Below, in pieces: positions 18,837 through 27,253 of a DNA stretch of 64,000 bases; within the stretch, counting starts at the first letter, position 1, and each line of letters opens with the position of its first letter. Source of the DNA: Paenimyroides ummariense (GTDB lineage: Bacteria; Bacteroidota; Bacteroidia; Flavobacteriales; Flavobacteriaceae); assembly GCF_900115115.1 (NCBI RefSeq), contig NZ_FOVI01000012.1, forward strand, positions 35,508-99,507, given 5' to 3'. The position numbers and the translations under genes are program-made. A model generated the notes under the pieces. It was given only the letters and a program-made list of their open reading frames with translations. It had not been told where the DNA came from and did not search any database.

Positions 18837-19828
18837 TTTTTAATTTCGGTTTGATAAATTACTTTGAAGTCTTTTTCGTTTGATTGAATTACATAAGCTT
18901 TCAAAATGTTATTGGTTAAAGTAAATGCCATAAAACCTGGAACGGCTTCTGCAAAAAGAGATCCTTCAATTTTTCCGGTTTCGCGCAATTCACTGCCTGC
19001 ACCAGATAAAAATTGCATTACTTTTTTGTTGCTTTTTTTTATGATCTGCAAATCGTGCTCGTGTCCGCAAATGTAAGCGTCAACCTTATACTTTTCTAAA
19101 ATTGGTTCAAAAATCAACTCGGTATCTTTGGTTTCCTGCTCGTTTTTGCGTTTTCCACCCGAATAAAGCGGATGATGCCCTACGACGATTTTCCAAACAA
19201 TTTTAGGATCGTTATTTGCTAATTTGGTTTGGATCCACTTTAATTGTTGGTTCGTGTCCTGATCGTTTATTCCTAAATATTTTTCAGGATTTGCTTTGTA
19301 TTTTGTAACAAACGGATTAGTATCAATAACCAACAATTGTAAAAATTTGCCTTTATCAATTTCTATTAATCGTTCAAAATAACGATCGGGCATTTCCCAT
19401 CTTCTTGAAATCTTACTGTAATCGATCTGTGCCTGAACACTTCCTTCATAATCATGATTTCCCAAAGCAACAAACCAAGGTTCGTGCAGTAAATGGTGCG
19501 TATAAATGTTTTCGAACGATGAAAACCACTGATAATCCTGTGTGCTTTGAACTCCCGTAGGATAAAAATTATCGCCGACAGAAATGGTAAAATTCATATC
19601 TAAAATTTCGGCAATTGTTCCCATATCTCGAGCAACTTCTTTCTGTGTGAAAGCGCCGTGACGACCAAAATCGCCGATAGCCAAAAACGCAATTCCGTTT
19701 TTTGCAGCCTGAATATCTGCATGTTGATGAACTGTTTTATTAAGCGTATGATCAGGACGCTCCTGACCATACGAATAAAAACTAATGACTAATAAAAATA
19801 ATATGTAGAATGGATGTCTATTCTTCAT
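18833..19828 (-). CDS. Secreted metallophosphatase (purple acid phosphatase / TRAP-like)
   Basis: A 331-residue calcineurin-like phosphoesterase with an N-terminal signal peptide (hydrophobic to about residue 21). The dinuclear metal motifs are all present: GDFG (Asp53), GDNFY (Asp86-Asn87), GNHDY (Asn124-His126), VGHHP (His218-219) and CGHEHD (His256, His258). Spacing resembles small tartrate-resistant acid phosphatases. It overlaps phytase by four bases and the receptor gene by one base (TAATG on the minus strand), so it likely completes dephosphorylation of organic phosphates in the periplasm. Confidence 0.9.
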   Translation of the reverse strand: MKNRHPFYILFLLVISFYSYGQERPDHTLNKTVHQHADIQAAKNGIAFLAIGDFGRHGAFTQKEVARDMGTIAEILDMNFTISVGDNFYPTGVQSTQDYQWFSSFENIYTHHLLHEPWFVALGNHDYEGSVQAQIDYSKISRRWEMPDRYFERLIEIDKGKFLQLLVIDTNPFVTKYKANPEKYLGINDQDTNQQLKWIQTKLANNDPKIVWKIVVGHHPLYSGGKRKNEQETKDTELIFEPILEKYKVDAYICGHEHDLQIIKKSNKKVMQFLSGAGSELRETGKIEGSLFAEAVPGFMAFTLTNNILKAYVIQSNEKDFKVIYQTEIKK

Positions 19829-22626
19829 TAAAAATCATATTTAACTCCCAATGTAAATCGAGATTGATAATATTCCATTTGTTTCATGCGGTTGCTTTGC
19901 CCTTGATAGTAACGCAACGGTTGGTTGGTTAAGTTGTTTGCCTCAAGGAACACGCGCCAGTTTGGAGTAAACTTGTACGAAGCATTAAAATCTAAAAAGA
20001 ATTGCTTATCGTAATAACTGTCTTCAAATTCGTTTCCACCAATTTCATCTAAATAAGCCGATGTAAAGTTAGCCGATATACGTGCAGAGAATTTGTTGTT
20101 TTCCCAAGCCAATGATCCGTTAACCATGTGCGGTGCGGTGCGTGGTAAACCTAAACCTGTACGCGCGGTTCCGTCTTCGTTTGTAATTCCTTTCGCCTCA
20201 GATTTTGTGAAGGTATAGTTGGCATATAAACCAAAGTTTTTAAAGAATTTCCCCGGTAAGAAATCTAACTGACGTTGAAAAGCAACTTCGAAACCGTAAA
20301 CACTAACTTTATCTCCGTTTCTTGCCTGTGTAAAATCCCAGTTTTCGCCTGCAGGAATCGGGTTTGATACATTAGGAAACTGTGCAGCAAAATCGCTTGA
20401 TGTAAAAATAGTGTTGTTATACGTATAGATGAAGTTATCTAAATTTTTGTAGAACGCACCCGCAGACACAATACCAATGTTTTCAAAGTAATTTTCTGCC
20501 ATTACATCGAAGTTGGTTGCATAGGTTGCCTTTAAGTTCGGGTTACCCGCGGCAATTTCTGTATCGGCAGGAATTACATTAACGTAAGGTGCCAAATTGT
20601 AGTAATTAGGACGTGCAATGCTTGTGGTTACCGCAGCACGTAAAATAAAATTATCGTTTACCTTATGCTTCAACGTAACACTTGGAAGTACGTTTAGGTA
20701 ATCGTTTTCGTTTTTGATCTCGCCTACCAAATCTTCCTCGTCCATAATATAATTTCCGGTGTATTCAATAGCGGTATGCTCTAAACGAACACCAGCAATT
20801 AACGATGTTTTCTCGTTAAAATCTTGATCCCAACGTAAATATCCTGCAGTGATGCGCTCTTTCGCTGTGTAGTTTGATGAAAGGAATTCCGAAGGTTGTA
20901 AAGATGATTCAAACAAATTAGGATTTGTTAGATCTAACGATCCTAATAAAGCACGGTCAGGGAAATATCCCGGTGCGTATTGCGATCCCGGATTGTATCC
21001 GCTACCACTCCAATTTACATTTGGCGTTTCAGCCAAGCTTCCAAACGGAGTTAATGGTTCGTATTCGTAGAAAATATTGTCACGTTTTTTATCTTTCAAA
21101 CGTAAACGCGCCCCAAAACGTAAACGTCCTTTCTGATCTTGAATAATTGACATTGGTACACGGAAGTTTAATTTCGCTCCGATTTCTTCTTCCTGTGTAT
21201 AATCGTGGTTTTCTGTGATTTTTCTTAATTCGAAATTATTAGGATCTTCGCCACCAACAGCATAAACCAACGGTTGGTTTCCATCGCCGATATTTTGTCC
21301 CATTACCACATCTTGCTGACGGAAGTCGATGTATCTTTCATTTGGACGATCTTCACTTGCTTTTGAGTAAGAAACTGCCCAGTCCATATCTAATTTTGGC
21401 GACAATAAATGTTCTCCACGCAACGAAACATTCATTACACGCTGATCTTCTAAACGCGTATTTTTGTTTCTATCGTTATCAATACCACCTTTTGTTTCTC
21501 TACGAATTTCTCCAATATACGTACCATCGTCTTGTAATTCCAAATCACGGTAACGCGCTCTGTAACGGTTTTCGCGATCATCGCGCCAGTTGTACATTGC
21601 AGTGAAATCGATTCTATTATTCTCGTTAAAAACGTAATCTGCACTTAACGATGCACTTCTACGAACACGCTGCACATCGTACTTACGAATATCCATTTCG
21701 GTTAAATACGCATTGCCGTTATCGTCTTTATCCCAAACAGCCTCTACGTTATCAGAACCGAAGTTTTGCGACTGCCACGTTCCCGAAGCGATAATTCCTA
21801 ACTTATTATCTGCAAAACGATTACCGTAAATAAACGCTGCGTTGTATAAACCTTTATCGCGAATTGGCGCATAACCACCAGATAATGTCGCAGAAATACG
21901 CTCACGGTTTGGTACGGCACGGGTAATAAGGTTTACCGAACCACCAATAGCATCGGCATCCATATCCGGAGTTAAGGTTTTATTTACTTCGATAGATGAA
22001 ATCATATCAGACGGAATTAAATCCATTTGAACATTTCTGTTATCTCCTTCGGCAGACGGAATACGGTCGCCATTCAACGTTACCGAGTTTAATTCTGGCG
22101 ATAATCCACGTACAATGATGTTACGCGCTTCACCCTGATCGTTCTGCATCGTGATTCCAGGCACACGTTTTAACGCGTCACCCACATTGGCATCTGGAAA
22201 ACGCCCAACCTGATCACTTGATATAATATTGGTAATATTGGCATTGTTACGCTGTTGGTTTAACGCCTTTGCCTGCCCACGAAGAAAATCTCCTATAATT
22301 ACAAGCTCTTCTAATTCTTCGGATCCTGTAAAAAGCTGAAAGTTTGCGGTTGTTGTTGCATTTGATGTAACTACTACTTCTTGCGCTGCAGTTACATAAC
22401 CAATATATTCTACATATACGGTGTAAGTACCTTCTGGAAGGCTTAAAAATTCGTAACCTCCGTTTTGGTCTGATACGGTGTAGCGATTAGAATTTTCGAT
22501 TTTAATTGTAGCTCCGGGTAAAGAAAACTTGTTGTCTCCATCTGTAACTTTTCCGGCAATTACCCCATTTTGAGCAAATGTCAATGCACTTACTAAAGAT
22601 GCGGCTAAAATGTAAAAATTTTTCAT
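19828..22626 (-). CDS. TonB-dependent receptor (CarboxypepD-regulatory-like N-terminus)
   Basis: A 932-residue outer-membrane receptor. A signal peptide (1-19, ending TFAQ) is followed by a carboxypeptidase-regulatory-like beta-sandwich (about 22-98), a plug domain with NVGDALKRVPGIT and DADAIGGSVNLITR, and a long beta-barrel ending in aromatic KYDF. There is no SusD partner next to it. As first gene of an operon with a phosphatase and a phytase, it probably imports inositol phosphates, phytate-metal complexes or another phosphorylated compound; the ligand is inferred only from context. Confidence 0.93.
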   Translation of the reverse strand: MKNFYILAASLVSALTFAQNGVIAGKVTDGDNKFSLPGATIKIENSNRYTVSDQNGGYEFLSLPEGTYTVYVEYIGYVTAAQEVVVTSNATTTANFQLFTGSEELEELVIIGDFLRGQAKALNQQRNNANITNIISSDQVGRFPDANVGDALKRVPGITMQNDQGEARNIIVRGLSPELNSVTLNGDRIPSAEGDNRNVQMDLIPSDMISSIEVNKTLTPDMDADAIGGSVNLITRAVPNRERISATLSGGYAPIRDKGLYNAAFIYGNRFADNKLGIIASGTWQSQNFGSDNVEAVWDKDDNGNAYLTEMDIRKYDVQRVRRSASLSADYVFNENNRIDFTAMYNWRDDRENRYRARYRDLELQDDGTYIGEIRRETKGGIDNDRNKNTRLEDQRVMNVSLRGEHLLSPKLDMDWAVSYSKASEDRPNERYIDFRQQDVVMGQNIGDGNQPLVYAVGGEDPNNFELRKITENHDYTQEEEIGAKLNFRVPMSIIQDQKGRLRFGARLRLKDKKRDNIFYEYEPLTPFGSLAETPNVNWSGSGYNPGSQYAPGYFPDRALLGSLDLTNPNLFESSLQPSEFLSSNYTAKERITAGYLRWDQDFNEKTSLIAGVRLEHTAIEYTGNYIMDEEDLVGEIKNENDYLNVLPSVTLKHKVNDNFILRAAVTTSIARPNYYNLAPYVNVIPADTEIAAGNPNLKATYATNFDVMAENYFENIGIVSAGAFYKNLDNFIYTYNNTIFTSSDFAAQFPNVSNPIPAGENWDFTQARNGDKVSVYGFEVAFQRQLDFLPGKFFKNFGLYANYTFTKSEAKGITNEDGTARTGLGLPRTAPHMVNGSLAWENNKFSARISANFTSAYLDEIGGNEFEDSYYDKQFFLDFNASYKFTPNWRVFLEANNLTNQPLRYYQGQSNRMKQMEYYQSRFTLGVKYDF

Positions 22627-22659
22627 TTTTATAGTTTTGGCTTCAAAAAATTATTTGCA

Positions 22660-22667
22660 CAAAACTA
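22660..22667 (-). promoter_or_regulatory. Promoter -7 box of the receptor-phosphatase-phytase operon
   Basis: Minus strand TAGTTTTG, a perfect TAnnTTTG, 33 bases before the receptor ATG. I see no well-spaced -33 TTTG and no obvious phosphate-control repeat. Confidence 0.55.
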
Positions 22668-22790
22668 CTTATCGAACAAAATTTAAAGGTTAACTCAAGT
22701 TTATTGAAATATTAAGTAAAACCTTGTCTATATGAATGAATTGTTAAGAGATGTATAAAAAGAAACGTTACTTTAATTTGAAACCGCGCA

Positions 22791-22988
22791 TTACTGCTGA
22801 TTTTCATTGATATTCAAAAGCAAACGGTATTCTTCAAAACGATGTTCTCTAACAGGTTTTACAAAAGGTTCGGTACTAAAATACAGCAGCAAGCACGGAC
22901 TAATGTTTTTGTATTTCTCTACAAATTCAAAACTTGTTAGTTCGCCATTTTTAATTCGCTGCTTTATTTTATTGTGATACGGATACAT
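22791..22988 (-). CDS. Small protein of unknown function, 65 residues
   Basis: A 65-residue basic, soluble protein beginning MYPYHNKIKQRIKNGEL and containing the pattern SPCLLLYFSTEPFVKPVREHRF. I do not know a function. I take it as real because the frame is monocistronic, has a perfect TAnnTTTG box 13 bases before the ATG, and its sequence looks protein-like with balanced composition. The N-terminal helix followed by a short beta-rich segment might bind a partner protein, but nothing in the sequence shows this. Confidence 0.68.
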   Translation of the reverse strand: MYPYHNKIKQRIKNGELTSFEFVEKYKNISPCLLLYFSTEPFVKPVREHRFEEYRLLLNINENQQ

Positions 22989-23001
22989 GCTTATTTTATT
23001 A

Positions 23002-23009
23002 CAAAGGTA
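23002..23009 (-). promoter_or_regulatory. Promoter -7 box of the 65-residue protein gene
   Basis: Minus strand TACCTTTG; the ATG follows after 13 bases, so the leader would be only about eight bases. Confidence 0.5.
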
Positions 23010-23168
23010 AATTTACGTTTATATTTTATTTTTTTAAAGAAAATGCTTTTATGATCTGTGATTATAATTTGCTGTTACATACTAAAATCTGCTTTTTTAT
23101 AGTTATATTTACTAATCACTTTACTTTTTCTTTACATAAAAAGTTTATTGCAGAAAGTGATATGTTAA

Positions 23169-24227
23169 ATGACAAGCAAAATAATTGGAGTTGGAAACTA
23201 TATTCCTACACAAACCATTACTAATTTATTTTTTGACGAACATCAATTTTTAGATGAAAGTGGAAAAACATTACTACAAGACAACGCAACTATTGCCGAT
23301 AAATTAAAAGAGATTACCGGTATTGAAGAACGGCGCTATGCGCAGAATAATCAGGTTACATCTGATTTAGGATTTATCGCAGCACAGGCAGCCATTGAAA
23401 ATGCGGGTATCGATCCTGAAACTTTAGACTATATTATATTCGCACATAATTTTGGCGATGTTCGCTACGGAACGGTTCAGTCTGATATGGTTCCAAGCTT
23501 GGCATCGCGCGTAAAACATCTTCTACAAATAAAAAACAACTTTTGCGTTGCGTACGATATGCTATTTGGTTGTCCGGGATGGATTGAAGCCATGATTCAG
23601 GCAAATGCTTTTATTAAATCGGGTATTGCGAAACGTTGCTTGGTTATTGGCGCCGAAACGCTTTCACGTGTTGTTGATATTCACGACCGCGACAGTATGA
23701 TTTATGCCGATGGTTCGGGTGCGGCGATTCTGGAAATAAGTACAGACGGTTCGGGTATAAAATCGCATCTTTCAGCATCATTCACAATGAAAGAGAAAGA
23801 TTATCTGTATTTTGGAAAATCGTACAACAACCAAAGCTGCCCCGATATTAAGTTTATTAAAATGAACGGCAGAAAGATTTATGAGTTTGCACTTTTGAAT
23901 GTTCCAAATGCCATGAAAAAATGCTTCGATGATAGCGGATATTCTATCGATCAATTAAAAAAGATCATTATTCATCAGGCAAACGAAAAAATGGATGAGG
24001 CAATCGTTACTCGATTTTATCAGCTTTACAACCAAACTGTTCCTAAAAACATCATGCCCATGGTTATTCATAAATTGGGAAACAGCAGCGTGGCTACTAT
24101 TCCTTCACTACTCACCATGATTTTAAACAACGAATTACCTAACCACCAAATTAATAAAGACGATGTTGTTTTGTTTGCATCGGTTGGTGCAGGTATGAAT
24201 ATTAATGCGTTTGTGTATAAATTTTAG
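23169..24227 (+). CDS. 3-oxoacyl-ACP synthase III-like (KAS III / FabH-like) enzyme
   Basis: A 352-residue thiolase-fold condensing enzyme with the full KAS III triad: Cys135 in MLFGCPGW, His269 in IIIHQAN and Asn305 in KLGNSS. Canonical FabH is about 320 residues; this one has a longer N-terminal segment (about 25-45) and acyl-pocket differences, so it may be a paralogue working on special acyl starters rather than the housekeeping enzyme. It is transcribed alone and ends at a bidirectional terminator shared with the cold-shock operon. Confidence 0.85.
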   Translation: MTSKIIGVGNYIPTQTITNLFFDEHQFLDESGKTLLQDNATIADKLKEITGIEERRYAQNNQVTSDLGFIAAQAAIENAGIDPETLDYIIFAHNFGDVRYGTVQSDMVPSLASRVKHLLQIKNNFCVAYDMLFGCPGWIEAMIQANAFIKSGIAKRCLVIGAETLSRVVDIHDRDSMIYADGSGAAILEISTDGSGIKSHLSASFTMKEKDYLYFGKSYNNQSCPDIKFIKMNGRKIYEFALLNVPNAMKKCFDDSGYSIDQLKKIIIHQANEKMDEAIVTRFYQLYNQTVPKNIMPMVIHKLGNSSVATIPSLLTMILNNELPNHQINKDDVVLFASVGAGMNINAFVYKF

Positions 24228-24253
24228 GTTGATCTTAAAATAAATCAATAAAA

Positions 24254-24285
24254 AACGGGGTATGTAATTGCTTACACACCCCGTT
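24254..24285. terminator. Bidirectional terminator between the KAS III-like gene and the cold-shock operon
   Basis: AACGGGG (24254-24260) pairs with CCCCGTT (24279-24285); the stem extends inward (TATGTAA/TTACACA, one mismatch) and A/T tracts flank both sides. Confidence 0.75.
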
Positions 24286-24305
24286 AAATTTTAATAAAAC
24301 AGCTG

Positions 24306-24497
24306 TTATTTTCTTTTAACATTTACTGCCATTAATCCTTTTTGTCCGCGTTCAATATCGAATACTACTGCGTCGTTCTCACGTACATTGTCTAACAAAC
24401 CTGAATTGTGTACAAAAACGTCTTCGTTACCGTTTGTTTGTGAAATAAAACCAAAACCTTTGGTTTCATTGAAAAATTTTACTGTGCCTTCGTGCAT
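24306..24497 (-). CDS. Cold shock protein, CspA family
   Basis: A 63-residue single cold-shock domain: an OB-fold single-stranded RNA/DNA-binding protein that melts mRNA structure. RNP1-like GFGFISQ and RNP2-like DVFVHNS are intact. It lies 21 bases after a second cold-shock-domain gene and is the last gene of a helicase-CSD-Csp operon. Confidence 0.95.
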   Translation of the reverse strand: MHEGTVKFFNETKGFGFISQTNGNEDVFVHNSGLLDNVRENDAVVFDIERGQKGLMAVNVKRK

Positions 24498-24518
24498 CTT
24501 TTTTATTTAAATTAATTG

Positions 24519-24947
24519 TTATTTTCTTATATCAATGGCTCTGTATCCTTTCGGAGTCATTTCTTTTTTATACGTTACCTTGTTGTGTTTTTCTACTGTT
24601 TGAGTAGTTTGTCCAACATGGAAAAATATGTTTTCGCCCGTTTTTTCTTCGGTAATAAAACCGTAACCCTTATCGCTTAAATAGGTTACAATTCCGGTAA
24701 AATCTGCATCCGGATCAATCGTTGTATCTTCTTGTGCCTTTTTAGCTTTTGCTAAATCGGCTTCTCTGTTTTGTAAATGCGGTGGAACTTCGGTAAAATG
24801 TCCGTTCACATCCACATAAACAATCATATCATCAAGCGTTTTTCCTTTATTGTTGTTGTCTTTACGCTCTTCGCGTCTTAACTGTTTGTCTTGTAATTTT
24901 TTACTTTTTTTCTTGTTATTTTCTTTTTTTGAAAAAGAATCTGCCAT
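24519..24947 (-). CDS. Cold-shock-domain protein with charged N-terminal extension
   Basis: A 142-residue protein. The first 45 residues are extremely basic and charged (many Lys, Asn, Glu), a middle segment (about 38-80) includes VDVNGHFTEVPPHL, and a C-terminal cold-shock-like OB domain (about 83-142) has GYGFITEE and NIFFHVGQ. It is probably an RNA chaperone acting with the adjacent DEAD-box helicase, whose stop is 14 bases upstream. Architecture of tail plus CSD is, as I recall, frequent in flavobacteria. Confidence 0.9.
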   Translation of the reverse strand: MADSFSKKENNKKKSKKLQDKQLRREERKDNNNKGKTLDDMIVYVDVNGHFTEVPPHLQNREADLAKAKKAQEDTTIDPDADFTGIVTYLSDKGYGFITEEKTGENIFFHVGQTTQTVEKHNKVTYKKEMTPKGYRAIDIRK

Positions 24948-24961
24948 AATTTATTTTTTAA

Positions 24962-26080
24962 TTAGATATTTTGCGAAGCTACAGGCATTGTAAAGCCTAT
25001 AAGTTTCTGAATGTTTTTTAAATCTTTTTTCTCGTCTGTATCGCAGAACGAAATTGCAACACCTTCGTAACCTGCGCGCCCGGTTCTACCAATTCTGTGC
25101 ACATAAGTTTCGGGCACATTGGGCAATTCGTAATTAATTACGTGTGGTAATTCGTCAATATCAATGCCTCTTGCAGCAATATCCGTAGCAATTAACACGC
25201 GGATTTTAGAACTTTTAAAATCTTCCAATGCTTTTTGTCGGGCATTTTGCGATTTATTTCCATGTATTGCCGCTGCATGAATACCCGATTTTATCAGCTT
25301 TTTAGCCAATTTATCTGCTCCGTGTTTTGTTCGTGCAAAAATCAGTGAACGATTTATGGTTTGATCGTCTAAAATGTTTATCAGCAAATTTAGTTTCTCT
25401 GCCTTTTCAACAAAATAAACCGACTGTTTTACGGTTTGTGCGGTTGATGAAACCGGTGTTACGTTTATTTCTTTTGGTTTGTTTAAGATTGATTGGGCAA
25501 ACTTGCGGATTTCTTGGGGCATTGTTGCCGAAAAGAACAGGGTTTGTCTTTTTGCCGGAACTTTTGTAAGAATCTTTTTTACATCGTTCACAAATCCCAT
25601 ATCCAACATACGGTCGGCTTCATCAAGCACCAATATTTCAATCTGCGATAATTTAATACAACCTTGCGCAATCAAATCTAAAAGTCTACCCGGAGTTGCA
25701 ATTAAAATATCAGCCCCTTTATTTAAAGCAGCTACTTGTTTTCCTTGCGGTACTCCACCAAAAATTGCCAAATGCTTTAGTTGAAGAAACGTTCCGTAGG
25801 TTTCAAAATTTTCGCTGATCTGTATTGCCAGTTCTCTTGTGGGTGTTAATATTAAGGTACGGATACCCTTTTTTTCCGCCTGATTTTGATTTAACAATTG
25901 CAATACAGGTATAGCAAATGACGCTGTTTTACCCGTTCCTGTTTGCGCACAACCAATAACGTCGTTGCCGTTTAAAATATGAGGAATTGTTTGGTATTGA
26001 ATATCGGTAGCCTTAGTGTAACCGGCTTGTTCTACAGCCTTCATGATAGGCGGTATAATATTTAAATCTTTAAAATTCAT
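24962..26080 (-). CDS. DEAD-box ATP-dependent RNA helicase (RhlE-like)
   Basis: A 372-residue minimal DEAD-box helicase that unwinds RNA duplexes. Motifs in order: Q motif with TDIQYQTIP (26-33), Walker A AQTGTGKT (45-52), PTREL (80-84), DEAD (153-156), SAT (184-186), and HRIGRTGRAG near the C-terminus. It lacks a long C-terminal extension. First gene of an operon with two cold-shock-domain proteins, suggesting a role in RNA remodelling in the cold or in ribosome assembly. A promoter box 386 bases upstream implies a long leader. Confidence 0.94.
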   Translation of the reverse strand: MNFKDLNIIPPIMKAVEQAGYTKATDIQYQTIPHILNGNDVIGCAQTGTGKTASFAIPVLQLLNQNQAEKKGIRTLILTPTRELAIQISENFETYGTFLQLKHLAIFGGVPQGKQVAALNKGADILIATPGRLLDLIAQGCIKLSQIEILVLDEADRMLDMGFVNDVKKILTKVPAKRQTLFFSATMPQEIRKFAQSILNKPKEINVTPVSSTAQTVKQSVYFVEKAEKLNLLINILDDQTINRSLIFARTKHGADKLAKKLIKSGIHAAAIHGNKSQNARQKALEDFKSSKIRVLIATDIAARGIDIDELPHVINYELPNVPETYVHRIGRTGRAGYEGVAISFCDTDEKKDLKNIQKLIGFTMPVASQNI

Positions 26081-26465
26081 GTTTTTTACCGGAATACCGG
26101 CATCTTTAATCTCTTAATATTAAGTATCAAGATGCTTTTCAAGATACATTCAACAACAAATCATCCGTTGTTAAAACGCTACTTTAAAGCTGTTACTAAT
26201 TCTTTTTTGCTTTATTTACAATCCATTATAATAATGAGGTAATTTAGTTCAGTCAATTAATATTATTTGTTTAGATCTTTCTAAAAACAGAATATTTTTT
26301 GATATCAATCGATAAAAATCAAGATGATTAAATGCTGATCTGCCAACTAAATGTTCTTAAAATTAAAATGTGGCAACTGAAAAAAGCAAAACTGAGAGAG
26401 AAAAAATGGATGTTTTAGACTGTTTCAGAAGAGGCAAATACAAAAGCCTGTTAAATAATTCGTTA
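26081..26465 (-). promoter_or_regulatory. Long 5' leader of the helicase/cold-shock operon (candidate)
   Basis: About 380 bases between a perfect promoter box and the helicase ATG hold no convincing gene on either strand. Close to the start codon the leader has CCGG-TATT-CCGG, a short self-complementary element. Long structured leaders are known for cold-shock mRNAs such as cspA in E. coli; calling this one regulatory is inference. Confidence 0.45.
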
Positions 26466-26473
26466 CAAAGATA
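26466..26473 (-). promoter_or_regulatory. Promoter -7 box upstream of the helicase operon
   Basis: Minus strand TATCTTTG, the only perfect TAnnTTTG I find between the helicase and the next minus-strand gene. Confidence 0.5.
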
Positions 26474-26520
26474 CGAAAAAGTTTTGATAAATTGGTTTTT
26501 TAAGAAAAGTACTTGATTTA

Positions 26521-26820
26521 CTAGAAAAGAATACAACCATCTAACTTGGTTTGTGTTGATTCTGCAAGGTAGTAATAATCAACTTTAACTCTAAATTCAT
26601 TTAATTCGGATCCTTTTTTAAGAACCCCATTACTATCGAAGAAATTATCCACACCCGCTTTGTTGATAAATTCAATAAATATATTGGTATCTAAATTGAA
26701 CTTTATCTGCTGTAATTTATTAAAAAAAACTTCACAATTAATACCTACCTCTTTCAATCGTAAAATGGTATCTGAACCATTATTTACTTTTGTAACCTGC
26801 AACATATAATCTAACTTCAT
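26521..26820 (-). CDS. Protein of unknown function, 99 residues
   Basis: A 99-residue soluble protein (112 if the in-frame ATG at 26859 is used). I prefer the ATG at 26820 because MKLDYMLQV is a plausible N-terminus and the upstream residues HKNNNT look like untranslated leader. No domain is recognised. The sequence has mixed alpha/beta character and two Cys. It stands alone between a long leader region and two candidate RNA genes. Confidence 0.55.
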   Translation of the reverse strand: MKLDYMLQVTKVNNGSDTILRLKEVGINCEVFFNKLQQIKFNLDTNIFIEFINKAGVDNFFDSNGVLKKGSELNEFRVKVDYYYLAESTQTKLDGCILF

Positions 26821-26872
26821 GGTATTGTTATTTTTGTGAAGGTACAACATAAATACCAATAAAAGCCTATTT

Positions 26873-26900
26873 AAAAATAAAAGCGGGTTTTTACACCCGC
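26873..26900 (-). terminator. Minus-strand terminator with no gene upstream of it
   Basis: GCGGGT (26883-26888) pairs with ACCCGC (26895-26900), and on the minus strand the hairpin is followed by TTTTATTTTT. No protein gene on this strand ends here. Confidence 0.6.
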
Positions 26901-27068
26901 CTGAATTACGATAACCGCACTCATTTTTTAAGTCAACACCTAATTTATTAACAAGAAAATCTCTATATATTATAAAGATTACGGTTCATTCTCGGCAATA
27001 TATCTAGCAAAATTTATGCCAATTAATGAGTTTTATTGATAGAGATTAATTATCAAAAAAATTACACC
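26883..27068 (-). ncRNA. Candidate small RNA, minus strand
   Basis: A perfect -7 box (minus TAAATTTG at 27074-27081) faces the terminator at 26873-26900 about 170 bases away, and no open frame longer than 16 codons lies between. Two internal inverted repeats are visible (TTGATA/TATCAA and AATCT/AGATT). No known RNA family is recognised. Confidence 0.3.
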
Positions 27069-27130
27069 AAAACCAAATTTATTAATCTACATTAAGTTTT
27101 TTAAAGCAAAGAGTTTCTACATTTGTGACT

Positions 27131-27195
27131 TCATAAGTGTTTTTTTTGGTTAATAAAAGAGGTTGCTGGTTTTTACCGCAACCTCTTTTTTTTTT
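27131..27195 (+). ncRNA. Candidate small RNA, plus strand
   Basis: A perfect promoter box (TACATTTG, 27118-27125) is followed within 65 bases by a strong terminator: AGAGGTTGC (27158-27166) pairs with GCAACCTCT (27178-27186) and ten T follow. No coding capacity. It could be a free small RNA or an attenuated leader of umuC, which however has its own promoter box nearer its start. Confidence 0.4.
27158..27195 (+). terminator. Strong intrinsic terminator before umuC
   Basis: Nine-bp perfect stem, extended inward by GGT/ACC, then ten T in a row. Confidence 0.85.
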
Positions 27196-27241
27196 AAATT
27201 AAAACGACACATTTTTAACTTTATTGCGTTTTATAAATTGA

Positions 27242-27249
27242 TAATTTTG
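27242..27249 (+). promoter_or_regulatory. umuC promoter -7 box, four bases from the ATG
   Basis: TAATTTTG matches TAnnTTTG and is followed by TAAA and then ATG at 27254, so transcription would begin at or next to the start codon (leaderless mRNA). I recognise no LexA-type SOS box. Confidence 0.55.
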
Positions 27250-27253
27250 TAAA

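Noticed and set aside
22627..22790. Riboswitch or phosphate-control box before the TonB receptor operon
   Set aside because: Only a -7 box is visible; no conserved aptamer-like structure or direct repeats.
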